Shown here piece by piece: positions 43,348 to 52,877 of a DNA stretch of 64,000 bases. This DNA is from Brevibacillus brevis. GTDB taxonomy: Bacteria; Bacillota; Bacilli; Brevibacillales; Brevibacillaceae. The notes below the pieces were generated by a model that was not told the origin of the DNA, did not search any database, and saw nothing but the letters and a program-made list of their open reading frames with translations. The stretch covers positions 5,562,001 to 5,626,000 of the forward strand of contig NZ_CP041767.1 in NCBI RefSeq assembly GCF_022026395.1. Direction: 5' to 3'. The position numbers and the translations under genes were made by a program. The number at the start of each line of letters is the position of its first letter. Position 1 is the first letter of the stretch.

Positions 43348-44556
43348 TTAATTTCCTAATGCATTTTCAAAGTTTACGACAGCCAAGTTGTAAGACAGGA
43401 CAGCTTTTTGGTACTCGTTCTCACGAGTAGACAGCGCTTCTTCCGATTGGATCACTTCCAAAGTCGTCGCGAGTCCATTTTCAAAACGCAAATTTTTCAA
43501 ACGATAGCTCTCAGCAGCAGAATCTTTTGCCGCTTTTTGGAAATCAATCGCCTCGCGAGCTGCGTTTAGGTTGAGGTATGCCTGTGCAACATCTTTCGAA
43601 ACGGTACGTTTTGCCTCATCAATGGCAAGCTTCGATTTCTCGACGTTGTTGCGAGCTTGTTGACCAGAAAGAGTTGACGCCGCTGTATACTCGGCGATCA
43701 GCTTCACATTCAATTCTGCCAGCTTGAGCTCTTCTTCTGCTTTGGTAATTTCCAAACGTTTAGAGAGGGCCTGCTTCTCAGCATCTTCCATGGTGATCGA
43801 GATTGGAGCCATTTTCTTATTGGCAGAGACGATTTTCCATTCTTTTTGCAGATCAACACCAAGGAAATCGTTCAAATTCATCAGGGCAATTTCCAAGTTG
43901 TTTTCCGCAGTCGTCAACTGAGCTTTTGCACCAGCTACGCCCATTTCTGCTTCAAGAACATCAGTCTTCGCGTTCGTTCCAACATCAAATGCAGCCTTGG
44001 CTACTTTCAGTTGTGCTTCTGCACGAGCCAAGCTTTGTTTTTTTAGATTCACGTCATCTTGAGCAAAAATCAGTTTGTAATAGGCATCTTGTGCACCTAA
44101 CTTGATTTTTCCTTCTGTAGACTTAACAGCGAGCGCATTCAGCTTCTTCGTCATTTCACTTTGGGCGCTTCTTACATATTTTGCTTGCGCTGCATCCAAG
44201 GATTCCAGCATGTCTGCTGTCATTTGTGCCGTGCTTCTGTAAGTAATCGAGTTGTTAATATCTGCATTTTTCGCATCCAGAATAGCATTTTGTAATGTGA
44301 CGTTGGTTTTCAAAGCTTGTTCAATCGCTTTATCCAACGTCAACTCTTCTGTTGCGGCAGTATCAGGCGTTGTCGTATTCTCTTTGCCTGCCTCAGCTGC
44401 TACTTTATCGTTTGATCCTTGTACAGTCGTAGGTGCCTTTGCTTGATCGGAGCCTGTATTCGCAGATGCCGTCAAGGTTCCTGCGCCAAGGGCTGTTGTT
44501 AATAATGCCGCCAAACTGATAGACATCCATTTCTTTTTCGAATATGGAAAATTCAC
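43348..44556 (-). CDS. TolC-family-like secreted coiled-coil protein
   Basis: A 402-residue protein with a signal peptide (KKWMSISLAALLTTALGAGT...TASANTG). A low-complexity linker follows, then two TolC-type halves rich in long helices: LTLDKAIEQALKTNVTLQNA (the classic TolC opening), DAYYKLIFAQDDVNLKKQSLARAEAQ, FDVGTNAKTDVLEAEMGVAGAKAQL, and in the second half MEDAEKQALSKRLEI and LRFENGLATTLEVIQSEEAL. Outer-membrane efflux proteins have this repeat. In a Gram-positive host it cannot form an outer-membrane channel in the usual sense and may span the thick wall/S-layer or act as a wall protein. It is upstream of mwp in the same direction. Confidence 0.85.
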   Translation of the reverse strand: MNFPYSKKKWMSISLAALLTTALGAGTLTASANTGSDQAKAPTTVQGSNDKVAAEAGKENTTTPDTAATEELTLDKAIEQALKTNVTLQNAILDAKNADINNSITYRSTAQMTADMLESLDAAQAKYVRSAQSEMTKKLNALAVKSTEGKIKLGAQDAYYKLIFAQDDVNLKKQSLARAEAQLKVAKAAFDVGTNAKTDVLEAEMGVAGAKAQLTTAENNLEIALMNLNDFLGVDLQKEWKIVSANKKMAPISITMEDAEKQALSKRLEITKAEEELKLAELNVKLIAEYTAASTLSGQQARNNVEKSKLAIDEAKRTVSKDVAQAYLNLNAAREAIDFQKAAKDSAAESYRLKNLRFENGLATTLEVIQSEEALSTRENEYQKAVLSYNLAVVNFENALGN

Positions 44557-44596
44557 TGACTTCCACTCCTTTATTTTATATTGAGCATAAAATTAT

Positions 44597-44619
44597 TAAC
44601 CACATTAAATATGTGGTTT
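44597..44619. repeat. Palindrome upstream of the TolC-like gene
   Basis: AACCACAT and ATGTGGTT separated by TAAAT, about 45 bases before the TolC-like start. It could be an operator or leader hairpin. The rest of the gap between the two divergent genes (44557-44828) shows nothing else firm. Confidence 0.4.
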
Positions 44620-44828
44620 GTCCCAAGATCACTATATCACAGAGTTATCCTTCTCACACGCAAAATTATGCCATACCAGCATTTTCATAAGGGAATCATA
44701 AGGAACTCCTCCCTTTCCTTTTTTATTCCACAAGCACCACATAGAGTACTACGATTATGTGTCAAAAACATTTCAATGTTCGCCAACATTTCTTTGGCAT
44801 GCTATCCTTTTCTTGAGGTGATTGTACG

Positions 44829-45488
44829 ATGCTTACCCAATACAAAACCATCGCTGGCTACGGTGAGGACTATATCGTTATTGAGCGCTCCCGTTTTATC
44901 GGATATGCCCAGCGGGTTACCACTGAGGAAGAAGCGACAGCATTTATCGCGATGATCAAAAAGAAGCACTGGGACGCTACTCATAACTGTTCTGCTTTTG
45001 TCATCGGCGAAAACGATCAGATTCAGCGCTCGAGCGATGATGGGGAGCCTAGCGGTACGGCAGGCAAGCCGATCCTGGAGTGCATCAAGAAAAACGGCGT
45101 GAAGGATACGGTCGTGGTCGTCACTCGCTATTTCGGCGGAATCAAGCTTGGGGCTGGTGGACTTGTTCGGGCTTATACAGCTGGAACCGTCACTGCATTG
45201 AAGGCTGCGAAGATCGTGGTGCACACGCTGCATCAGACAGTCTCTGTCAGCGTGGACTATACGTGGTGGGGCAAGGTGGAGAACGAGCTGCGCCTTGGTG
45301 AACATCGCGTGAGTGGTACGGATTTTACAGACAAGGTGACTGCGCATGTGCTGATCCCTGAGGGTGAACAGGATGAGTTTGTCGCAGGGATGGTTGATTT
45401 GACAAACGGACAAGCTCAAATCGTGCTGGGGGAAAAGGAATATGTGGAGGTTCCTGTAGACGCGGTTGGCGATGTAGAAGAAGAGTAA
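44829..45488 (+). CDS. yvyE: YigZ/IMPACT-family protein YvyE
   Basis: A 219-residue UPF0029 protein. IERSRFIGYAQRVTTEEEAT, HNCSAFVIG, SSDDGEPSGTAGKPI and RYFGGIKLGAGGLVRAY are the family signature. The C-terminal part (residues about 140-205) is the ferredoxin-like DUF1949 domain. The family is linked to translation stress responses; the exact role is unknown. TGAGGTGAT precedes the ATG. Confidence 0.93.
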   Translation: MLTQYKTIAGYGEDYIVIERSRFIGYAQRVTTEEEATAFIAMIKKKHWDATHNCSAFVIGENDQIQRSSDDGEPSGTAGKPILECIKKNGVKDTVVVVTRYFGGIKLGAGGLVRAYTAGTVTALKAAKIVVHTLHQTVSVSVDYTWWGKVENELRLGEHRVSGTDFTDKVTAHVLIPEGEQDEFVAGMVDLTNGQAQIVLGEKEYVEVPVDAVGDVEEE

Positions 45489-45500
45489 TTTCTCCATGAA

Positions 45501-45534
45501 AAAAGCTGAAGAGGCGATGACCTCTTCAGCTTTT
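45501..45534. terminator. Bidirectional terminator between yvyE and the large SLH protein
   Basis: A perfect 14-bp stem AAAAGCTGAAGAGG/CCTCTTCAGCTTTT lies between the two convergent genes. Confidence 0.92.
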
Positions 45535-45564
45535 CTTCTATTATATATGGCGAAATATCTCGGC

Positions 45565-48500
45565 TTACTGCTTAGGCAGTTTTTTGAGTTGGACCATCAC
45601 ACGAATAGTGATGACAGCCATTTCAGCACGAGTCAGGTTGTTTGTTGGTTTGAAGCTGTAGGTTGACTTTTTCTCACCTGGATTATCTATTTCGCCGTTC
45701 ATCAGTTTCGCCTTGCTGACAGCAAGTACGGATGGAGCTGCATAGTAACTAACATCCTTGGCATCTGAGAACATTTTGTTCAAAGCCAGTTTGGAAGCAT
45801 CGAGTGTACCCAATTTGAGATTAAGCGCACGCGAGATCATAATTGCTGCTTCTTCGCGAGTAAGATTTTCATCTGGACGGAAGTAGCCGGGTTGTTTTCC
45901 ACGGATAATTCCAGCACGAGCAGCTGTCTCGATATATTTGTACTCATAATCCCACGAATTGCGATTCGGACGAACATCGGTAAAGGTTGGTTCTAACGGA
46001 TCACGCTCGTTGCTATCCCGATATGGCCCAGCGTTAATTGGCAGATCCATTGCTTTAACCAGCATCGTTGCAAATTCGCCGCGTGTCATGTCACGGTTAG
46101 CCCCAAAGCTGCTTCCACTGTATGCTGGCATGATGCCTTTGGCATACAGCGTCTCAATTGCATCACGAGCGAAATCATGTCGAATGACATCATCGTATGT
46201 TTCTCTCGTTTTCATGACCATGTAATAACCAAAACCAGCAAACGGCACCGTAACAGTCTTTTTGCTTGTACTCACTACGCCACCAATATTTTTCCATTCA
46301 TCCCCATTGTGGTAGAAAACGGTCAGGATGTTATTCGCTGCGTTAACAATGGATGGGTCGTATTTGATGGTAATTGTACCACGAAGGCTAGGAACCAGAT
46401 TGTCTTGCCAACGACTCTTGAAGTCTTCCGCATCGCCTTCATCGAAGTATGGATCACGACCACCCGGGGCTTCTGTATCACCTGCATCTACATAGTACAG
46501 GGGACTTGCATAGTTGAAGTTAGCTTCCAGAACCAGTCGTTCTTCCAGATTATCCTCGTCGATGGATATTTGTCCTGTTGTCCGATCTGCCATACCGAAG
46601 TATAGAGGTACATCGACAAAAATATCTCCGCTTGGATTCTTCACTTCTTGACCAGCACGGCTATCATCTGGCGACAGCAATACTGTACCTTTCGGGAACT
46701 TCAGCTCAAATTGCTTATCAAACACACTAAAAGCAGTTTTCTTTCCTAATACATCGCGATATTCTGCACCATTTACAGTTGAGCTCGCATTGTAGATTTT
46801 GATTTCGTCTTTATAGGTGCTATCGCCAACCACGACCGAGAACTTAATTGCGTTTAGACCTTTTTTAAGTGGAACAGTAGATGTAAACACATAATAAGTC
46901 TCTGGTATGGTCTTGCCCTGCTTGTCATCGTAATAGAAGTCAGGATTGCTTGTATTGGTCACTTTTGCTTCTGTTTTTCCGAACAATACTTTGTCCGCAT
47001 TTTCCGCAAACACTTTCACAACTGCACTGTTACTATTTACAATAACGTATGGATCGTTTTCTTTTGCTTTTACTGGGGATAGAACTTCCCAGCTGGAATA
47101 TTTCTGATCGATGTTGATGTCATAGCGAATGACAGTACCATTGTCATCTTCAGCTACGATGGTGTAGACCGTTGTTCCACCCTTTTTCAAAGTCAGAGGG
47201 AAAAGGGCCAGTTTCTGTTCCTGTTCCTTGGCATCTGTCACGGCGTCTTGTACTTCTTCAACAAGATCACCATATTTCTTCGTGTTCATCTTCCCTTCAA
47301 ATCGGGAACGAGACTGTGAATCAATGTTTGTCTCGTCAAACAAGTCTTCCAAATCATTATTCAACGATGCTTCCAGGCGCGCTTTTACGTATTCCTGGTT
47401 CGTCGTATCTTGTTCCCAATCTCCACTCTTGTAGCGGAAATCATTGATCCGTTTTCCGTTCTTTTCGATGTAGACATGTGTTGCATCATTTACAGTAAAG
47501 CTCAAGTTGGTCAAGAAGTTGGCACCTGTTTTATAGGATGCATCTCCAGCTTTCTTGGTCAGCTCTTCAGTATCACCATTGGAGATGATCTCCAGCTTCA
47601 CATCCTCGACAGATGGCGTCTTGGATGAGTTATAGGAAACGTTATAGGTGAATACTGTTTTTGGATCATCTTTCAAGGTGATTTTCAGGACGTTGTTGCC
47701 TTTTTTATATTTCAGCTCATCCTTCGCAATAAGGAACGTACCTTTATTTGTGTCAATATCACTATCTTTAATATTGATTTTTGTACCATTTAAGGTTGCC
47801 TCAATGTTACTTGTGGTGCCACCCTTCAATACATAGTTGTACACTTTCCCATCGAGATTTCGGATGTCATTCTCACTCTTTACTTGATATCCATCTTCAA
47901 AACTGCGTACCTGTCCAGTTGCATCTACATATGTGATTTGAGCAAATGGGGTAATGCGAATATCCAGAGTGTAAGCAGCAGATAATGAACCCGCTGCACC
48001 AGTATATCCAATCACCAGTTTTCCTTGACCCTGGGGCAGCTTTTTCAGAGTAAGCGTAAAATCATCTGTCCCAGCTGTAATTACATAGTCTGTTCCTGAA
48101 GTTAACGCTTGCCCGTTATACGTGATCGTTGCAGTAGTTGGATCTGGTATATTTTTCGTAACTGCTTTCAATTCCAACGGTGAAGTAACAATGATATTCG
48201 CAGCCGTTGGAGACAATACTTGTGCATTTGCCAAATTAATCACTTGTGAAATGCTCGGCTTAGAGCTATCCAAGTATTTGAATTCGTACTCGTAATTCGC
48301 AACATTAATGAAACCCGATGGAGACGTTACAGAATTATCCGAAGCCTTTGTCAGGTATTGATAGCTCAAAGAGACCTTGTACGTTTTACCGTCCACGAAG
48401 CTACCTGCAGGTATCGTCGTCATATTTACCGCATATTCCGTAAATCCACTTTGCGGGTTGCCAATCTGTGTATAGCCTACCCCGTCGGCACTCTTGTATT

Positions 48501-50082
48501 CTTTTTTTGTTGCACCTTCGGAAATTGTAACCTTGAATTCTTGGAACTGCTGCTCACCAGTAATATCTACAAATTTCAGCAGTGCCGAACCATGCAGTGC
48601 CATAACTGGAGAAGTTGCTGGACCTGATATCGTCGCTTGCTGGTTAGGCAGAAGTGGTACTCCATTCAACATTACTTTGTAAAATTGATCCGAGCTTCCT
48701 GAGGATGTAGTGGTGACTAACAGCTTACGAACAAAGGTCCCTACCTCTTTGTTTTGGTTAAAGACTCTGATTTCCAAAGTATTTTCGCCAAGCTGGGATG
48801 GTACACTCAATCCAAATGAACCAGTACGGTTCACCTGTGTTTTAACTACATCACCTGTACGCAGGTTTTTCACTTCAACGGTATCTGCATTTAGCGCTTT
48901 CCCGTCCAGATTCAAATTAAGACGGTTGAGCGATGGAACCGTGATATAAGTCGGACTCGTGTTGACATTCGGATCGTTCAGTGGTGTATCATTTACTTTC
49001 AAATCACTAACAAGCGGTGTGTTGTTGTATTGAACATAGAACTGGTAGTGTTCTTTGGTTACATTTCCTACCTTTTCGTAAAAAGCGATCTGATTCAGCC
49101 CGGGCTTCAAGCTGATGTTATTAAATGTAAAAGTGCTACCATTAATCGTTGGTGCAGTGTTGGCTAAGTCTTGAATGGAGCTGCCGTTGTTCGTAATCAG
49201 CTTCAGTCTCAAGCTACTTCCCGTTACTCCACTTCCATACGTACCGATCAAGGTAATAGTTGAGTCCCCATAAATCACTGGAGTATAGGCTGTCGTTCCT
49301 CCAGAGAAGTTGGTAATGGAGATCGGGCTGTTCTGTGAGTTGTACTCGTAATATACAATGGCACGTTCTCCTGTATTCGGTGCAAACAACTGAACTGCAT
49401 TCAGACCAGGAGATAAATCGATATCTGGCAAGGTACCTTCGGAACCGGTTACGGTTCGAACGGTTACTCCGTTTACCTGAACTTCGACAGCTTGTGATTT
49501 ATCCACTGCGGATGAGACAGTATATTTGTATTTTAAATTCGTTACTGTTCGATTGGTTACCTTGATAGGGTCACTTTGATGCTTACCCGCTCCGGCGTTA
49601 TCAAAAATTAGCGGACCTGTTCCTGGAGCAGCAGGGGTTGGTGTGTACTGGAAATAAATCTCTGCTGTATCGTTCGTTGGATCCACCGTTACTTTTGGCT
49701 TCACTGTAACTTTTGTTACTGCTCCACTACTATTCAGTTGAAAATCAGGCAGTGTAATTTTTTCGTTTACAAATAGTTGATTGTTCGGAAGTGGAACATT
49801 ATCAATTAAAACATCAAAACCTTGGCCATTTTTAGTGGCATCCTTGTAGAAAAGCTCGACTTGGTATACCAATTTGGATTTTGTCTTAATCGGGTCGCTA
49901 TAACTTGTGCCCCCCCCGCTGATGACATAGCTAGATGGTGGTGTCTTGATACCTGACGTAGTATTCCAATTGGAACCCAGCGCCGCAAAAGCTGGTACCG
50001 CTGGCATAACACCTGTAACAATCAGCATCATCGTCAGGCACATTACCAGCCAACGACGGAATTGTTGATAGGACTTGTTCAT
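45565..50082 (-). CDS. Large SLH-domain surface protein
   Basis: A 1505-residue secreted protein. Signal peptide residues about 1-34 (WLVMCLTMMLIVTGVMPAVP..AFAALG). A long series of beta-rich modules (for example IFDNAGAGKHQSDPIKVTNRT, ITNFSGGTTAYTPVIYGDST, LKPGLNQIAFYEKVG, SQVINLANAQVLSPTAANI) leads to a region with YRDVLGKKTAFSVFDKQFEL. Three SLH domains are at residues about 1300-1505: DFARDAIETLYAKGIMPAYS, FTDVRPNRNSWDYEYKYIET and FSDAKDVSYYAAPSVLAVSK. It is anchored to the wall by its C-terminus, opposite to MWP. GGAGAGGTGA precedes the ATG. Function unknown; adhesin or structural wall protein. Confidence 0.9.
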   Translation of the reverse strand: MNKSYQQFRRWLVMCLTMMLIVTGVMPAVPAFAALGSNWNTTSGIKTPPSSYVISGGGTSYSDPIKTKSKLVYQVELFYKDATKNGQGFDVLIDNVPLPNNQLFVNEKITLPDFQLNSSGAVTKVTVKPKVTVDPTNDTAEIYFQYTPTPAAPGTGPLIFDNAGAGKHQSDPIKVTNRTVTNLKYKYTVSSAVDKSQAVEVQVNGVTVRTVTGSEGTLPDIDLSPGLNAVQLFAPNTGERAIVYYEYNSQNSPISITNFSGGTTAYTPVIYGDSTITLIGTYGSGVTGSSLRLKLITNNGSSIQDLANTAPTINGSTFTFNNISLKPGLNQIAFYEKVGNVTKEHYQFYVQYNNTPLVSDLKVNDTPLNDPNVNTSPTYITVPSLNRLNLNLDGKALNADTVEVKNLRTGDVVKTQVNRTGSFGLSVPSQLGENTLEIRVFNQNKEVGTFVRKLLVTTTSSGSSDQFYKVMLNGVPLLPNQQATISGPATSPVMALHGSALLKFVDITGEQQFQEFKVTISEGATKKEYKSADGVGYTQIGNPQSGFTEYAVNMTTIPAGSFVDGKTYKVSLSYQYLTKASDNSVTSPSGFINVANYEYEFKYLDSSKPSISQVINLANAQVLSPTAANIIVTSPLELKAVTKNIPDPTTATITYNGQALTSGTDYVITAGTDDFTLTLKKLPQGQGKLVIGYTGAAGSLSAAYTLDIRITPFAQITYVDATGQVRSFEDGYQVKSENDIRNLDGKVYNYVLKGGTTSNIEATLNGTKINIKDSDIDTNKGTFLIAKDELKYKKGNNVLKITLKDDPKTVFTYNVSYNSSKTPSVEDVKLEIISNGDTEELTKKAGDASYKTGANFLTNLSFTVNDATHVYIEKNGKRINDFRYKSGDWEQDTTNQEYVKARLEASLNNDLEDLFDETNIDSQSRSRFEGKMNTKKYGDLVEEVQDAVTDAKEQEQKLALFPLTLKKGGTTVYTIVAEDDNGTVIRYDINIDQKYSSWEVLSPVKAKENDPYVIVNSNSAVVKVFAENADKVLFGKTEAKVTNTSNPDFYYDDKQGKTIPETYYVFTSTVPLKKGLNAIKFSVVVGDSTYKDEIKIYNASSTVNGAEYRDVLGKKTAFSVFDKQFELKFPKGTVLLSPDDSRAGQEVKNPSGDIFVDVPLYFGMADRTTGQISIDEDNLEERLVLEANFNYASPLYYVDAGDTEAPGGRDPYFDEGDAEDFKSRWQDNLVPSLRGTITIKYDPSIVNAANNILTVFYHNGDEWKNIGGVVSTSKKTVTVPFAGFGYYMVMKTRETYDDVIRHDFARDAIETLYAKGIMPAYSGSSFGANRDMTRGEFATMLVKAMDLPINAGPYRDSNERDPLEPTFTDVRPNRNSWDYEYKYIETAARAGIIRGKQPGYFRPDENLTREEAAIMISRALNLKLGTLDASKLALNKMFSDAKDVSYYAAPSVLAVSKAKLMNGEIDNPGEKKSTYSFKPTNNLTRAEMAVITIRVMVQLKKLPKQ

Positions 50083-50212
50083 ATTTTCACCTCTCCGTTT
50101 TATTTTTGAAACCTCTTATGTGTCCCACACTATTAATGGGACAATGTAATTCTCCCTATCTTTATCGGACAATTCCCTTCTTCACTTAAGTGTTTCCCCC
50201 TAAATATTGGCG

Positions 50213-50246
50213 AAAAAAAGCCCTAGCACCATTAGATGCTAAGGCT
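50213..50246 (-). terminator. Terminator behind the tagO-like gene
   Basis: AGCCTTAGCA/TGCTAGGGCT stem followed by TTTTTTT on the minus strand. The 50083-50212 gap shows no gene. Confidence 0.85.
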
Positions 50247-50256
50247 CTGTTTATTT

Positions 50257-51357
50257 TTAGTTCGTCCGACGCTGTTGCTCGGTCTGTTTAATTTTGATCC
50301 GTCTGTAAGCGTTAATCAACGGACGGTGACGGCGACTAACGAGGCCAACGATCTCCGTTCCAAGATGAATGGCTATCAGCAGCGCGACCATGACAATAAT
50401 CGTAGTCCACTTCGTCGTCTTCGTCAGCAGGATCGCCATCGTCCCGAAGAAAATGCTGATCGAGTAAATCGTGAGTACAGTCGAGCGGTGCGACAGACCC
50501 ATGTTTAGCAAGCAGTGATGCAAATGCCCTTTGTCTGGGCTCGAAATCGGCTTTTTGTTTACGATCCTGCGCACGATGGCGAAGAACGTATCCCAGAGCG
50601 GTACACCCAGCACGACGATTGGAATGATAAAGGAAACGAACAACGCTTCTTTAAAGCCCATGATCGATAGTGCAGCCAGGTTGAAGCCCAAGAAAAGCGA
50701 ACCGGTGTCGCCCATAAACAGACGAGCCGGATGAAAGTTAAAGTAGAGAAAGCCCAGGATCGCTCCAAGGAGCACGAAACAGTAGGTCGCTACCTTGTAA
50801 TCATCCATCAACAAGGCCATGACACCCATTGTCCCTGCAGCAATTGCTGATACACCTGCCGACAGTCCATCTAGACCGTCAATCAGGTTCACCGCATTCG
50901 TTACCCCGACAATCCAAAACATTGTGATCGGAATCGCCAGCCAGAAAAGCCAGCCACTGCTGAAATCAATGCTCCCGCTATACGGTAGATTCACGACGCC
51001 AATCTTCAAGCCAAAAGGAATGACGACAATCGCTGTTGCGACTAGCTGGCCAAGCAGCTTCCATTTTGGCGAGAGTTGGTATTTGTCATCGAGCATGCCT
51101 ACGACCATAACAATCGTACTTCCGATGAAAATTCCCAGCATTTCTGACATGGTTGTATGTGGGACAAATAGGAAGAACGCAACCAGATAACCGATATAAA
51201 TCGCCAAGCCACCCATACGTGGCATGATTCGCGTGTGTACTTTGCGCTGGTTCGGAGCATCCACAGCCCCTACTTTTACAGCCAAGTTTTTTACATACGG
51301 TGTAGCAATAAACGATATGATCAGCGAAGTCAGAAATCCGAGGATTAGTGTAGACAT
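50257..51357 (-). CDS. tagO: Undecaprenyl-phosphate GlcNAc-1-phosphate transferase (TagO/WecA-like)
   Basis: A 366-residue, about 11-span membrane protein of the MraY/WecA family. Conserved cytoplasmic motifs are MPRMGG, GMLDDKYQLS (DDxxD-type), NLIDGLDGLSAGVS, FMGDTGSLFLGF and the basic DKGHLHHCLL. It transfers GlcNAc-1-phosphate to the lipid carrier, the first step of wall teichoic acid or secondary wall polymer. The tagA-like gene is immediately upstream (27 bases), so the two initiate the polymer that SLH domains bind. Confidence 0.93.
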   Translation of the reverse strand: MSTLILGFLTSLIISFIATPYVKNLAVKVGAVDAPNQRKVHTRIMPRMGGLAIYIGYLVAFFLFVPHTTMSEMLGIFIGSTIVMVVGMLDDKYQLSPKWKLLGQLVATAIVVIPFGLKIGVVNLPYSGSIDFSSGWLFWLAIPITMFWIVGVTNAVNLIDGLDGLSAGVSAIAAGTMGVMALLMDDYKVATYCFVLLGAILGFLYFNFHPARLFMGDTGSLFLGFNLAALSIMGFKEALFVSFIIPIVVLGVPLWDTFFAIVRRIVNKKPISSPDKGHLHHCLLNMGLSHRSTVLTIYSISIFFGTMAILLTKTTKWTTIIVMVALLIAIHLGTEIVGLVSRRHRPLINAYRRIKIKQTEQQRRTN

Positions 51358-51384
51358 CGACTGTTCTCCTCTCTACGGATGCAT

Positions 51385-52122
51385 CTAGGAACGGCTACTC
51401 CATTTTTCTTTCAGTACGGTTAGAACAAACCGAGGAATAGCCAGTTGACGCTTCCAGCGTGAAGGCTCAGAAGCAAGTCGATAAAACCATTCCAAATGCA
51501 GTTTTTGCCAAATCTCGGGAGCGCGCTTTACTTTCCCGGAAATGACGTCAAAGCTGCCGCCTACCCCCATCATTAAGGAGGCATTTAACTGATCGCGATA
51601 CTTCGCCATCCATTCATCTTGTCTGGGCGCACCCAGTGCGACGAACAGGAGCTGTGGTTTCGCTTCGGCAATTTCTTGTACAATTTGAGTTTCTTCCTCT
51701 GGGCGAAAATAGCCATCCCGACATCCGACGATTCGGGCGTTCGGATAACGAGCACTCAGTTTGTCTTTTGCCAAATGAATGACATCCGGCTTGGCGCCGA
51801 GTAAATACACGCCCCACTGATGTTGATCGGCTTTCGCCATGAGCGCTTCCAGAAGCTCCACACCGGTAACGCGCTCATAAATTGGCTGATTCGTCCATTT
51901 GGCAGCGTACACGATTCCAATTCCATCTGGAACGACATAGGCTTGTTCTACAATAGAACGGAAAGCGCGGTTCTCTCTCGCTACCATGACGATTTCCGGA
52001 TTGGCTGTCACCACGTGGGTCTTTTGACCGCTTTGTATGCGCTCTGTTATATGATCGACAGTCTCACGAAAACCGCGAGTCGTAAATGGCACATCTAATA
52101 TGGTTGCGACCTGTTTGGTCAT
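51385..52122 (-). CDS. tagA: WecG/TagA/CpsF-family N-acetylmannosaminyltransferase
   Basis: A 245-residue GT26 glycosyltransferase with HVVTANPEIVMVARENRAF (TANPE motif), VVPDGIGIVYAAKW, YLLGAKPDVI, ALGAPRQDEWMAKY and GVGGSFDVISGKVKRAP. It adds ManNAc to lipid-linked GlcNAc as the second step of wall polymer synthesis. AAGGTGAAG precedes the ATG. Confidence 0.93.
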   Translation of the reverse strand: MTKQVATILDVPFTTRGFRETVDHITERIQSGQKTHVVTANPEIVMVARENRAFRSIVEQAYVVPDGIGIVYAAKWTNQPIYERVTGVELLEALMAKADQHQWGVYLLGAKPDVIHLAKDKLSARYPNARIVGCRDGYFRPEEETQIVQEIAEAKPQLLFVALGAPRQDEWMAKYRDQLNASLMMGVGGSFDVISGKVKRAPEIWQKLHLEWFYRLASEPSRWKRQLAIPRFVLTVLKEKWSSRS

Positions 52123-52223
52123 TTCTTCACCTTCAAGTGCTTGTTAGTAAATGAATGTTTAAAAAGACGGCTTTTTAAACTACCTTCTCATGGATGGAGT
52201 TGCCCATTAGCCATTCTACCCGA

Positions 52224-52260
52224 AAAGAAAGGCACATTCAAGATGATCATGAATGTGCCT
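52224..52260 (-). terminator. Terminator of fabZ
   Basis: GGCACATTC/GAATGTGCC stem overlapping the fabZ 3' end, followed by TTTCTTTTC on the minus strand. Confidence 0.85.
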
Positions 52261-52705
52261 TATTTCCTGCCGTCAGGGCAAACATTAATCCGCCCTCTGC
52301 TACTACTTTTCCATTTACCAGTGCTCTGCCATGCCCTTTGCCGACGGTTCCACGTACACGAGTAAGCTCAACCTCTAGTACCAGCGTGTCTCCCGGCTTC
52401 ACCTGATCTTTGAAACGGAATTCATCAATGCCTGCAAACAGTCCGATTTTTCCTTGATGTTCCTCCATGCTGAGCATCGCTACTGCCCCAACCTGTGCCA
52501 ACGCTTCCACAATAAGGACGCCAGGCATGACTGGATAACCAGGAAAATGGCCTTGGAAAAACGGTTCATTTACCGTAACATTTTTAATTCCAACTGCTCT
52601 TTTTCCTAACTCCAGCTCTTCAATTTTGTCTATCAACAAAAACGGGTAACGGTGTGGAATGATTTCCTGAATTTGCATAATATCCAAAGGCGCTTTGATT
52701 TCCAT
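52247..52705 (-). CDS. fabZ: (3R)-hydroxyacyl-ACP dehydratase FabZ
   Basis: A 152-residue hot-dog-fold enzyme. IMQIQEIIPHRYPFLLIDKI is the N-terminal signature; the catalytic His is in QGHFPGYPVMPGVL and the Glu in IVEALAQ. It dehydrates 3-hydroxyacyl-ACP in fatty acid elongation. Start chosen at ATG 52705, which has GGAG at a normal distance; the frame extends seven codons further to 52726. In B. subtilis the equivalent (ywpB) also lies near flhP. Confidence 0.95.
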   Translation of the reverse strand: MEIKAPLDIMQIQEIIPHRYPFLLIDKIEELELGKRAVGIKNVTVNEPFFQGHFPGYPVMPGVLIVEALAQVGAVAMLSMEEHQGKIGLFAGIDEFRFKDQVKPGDTLVLEVELTRVRGTVGKGHGRALVNGKVVAEGGLMFALTAGNKAHS

Positions 52706-52821
52706 TATGTATCGCTCCATTTCCATACTTAACTAGACTTGTCTATGCATGAATACCCTTTAACCAACGAAACAATATACATAACTCCCGCCCCAGTAAA
52801 ACGGTCAAGCGGGGTTAAGAT

Positions 52822-52858
52822 AAAAGGGGCACTTCCTCCCCAAAGCGGAAGTGCTCTT
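52822..52858 (-). terminator. Terminator of pgsA
   Basis: GCACTTCC/GGAAGTGC stem followed by CCCTTTTATC on the minus strand. Confidence 0.85.
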
Positions 52859-52877
52859 TTTCAACTTGCTGGAACCC

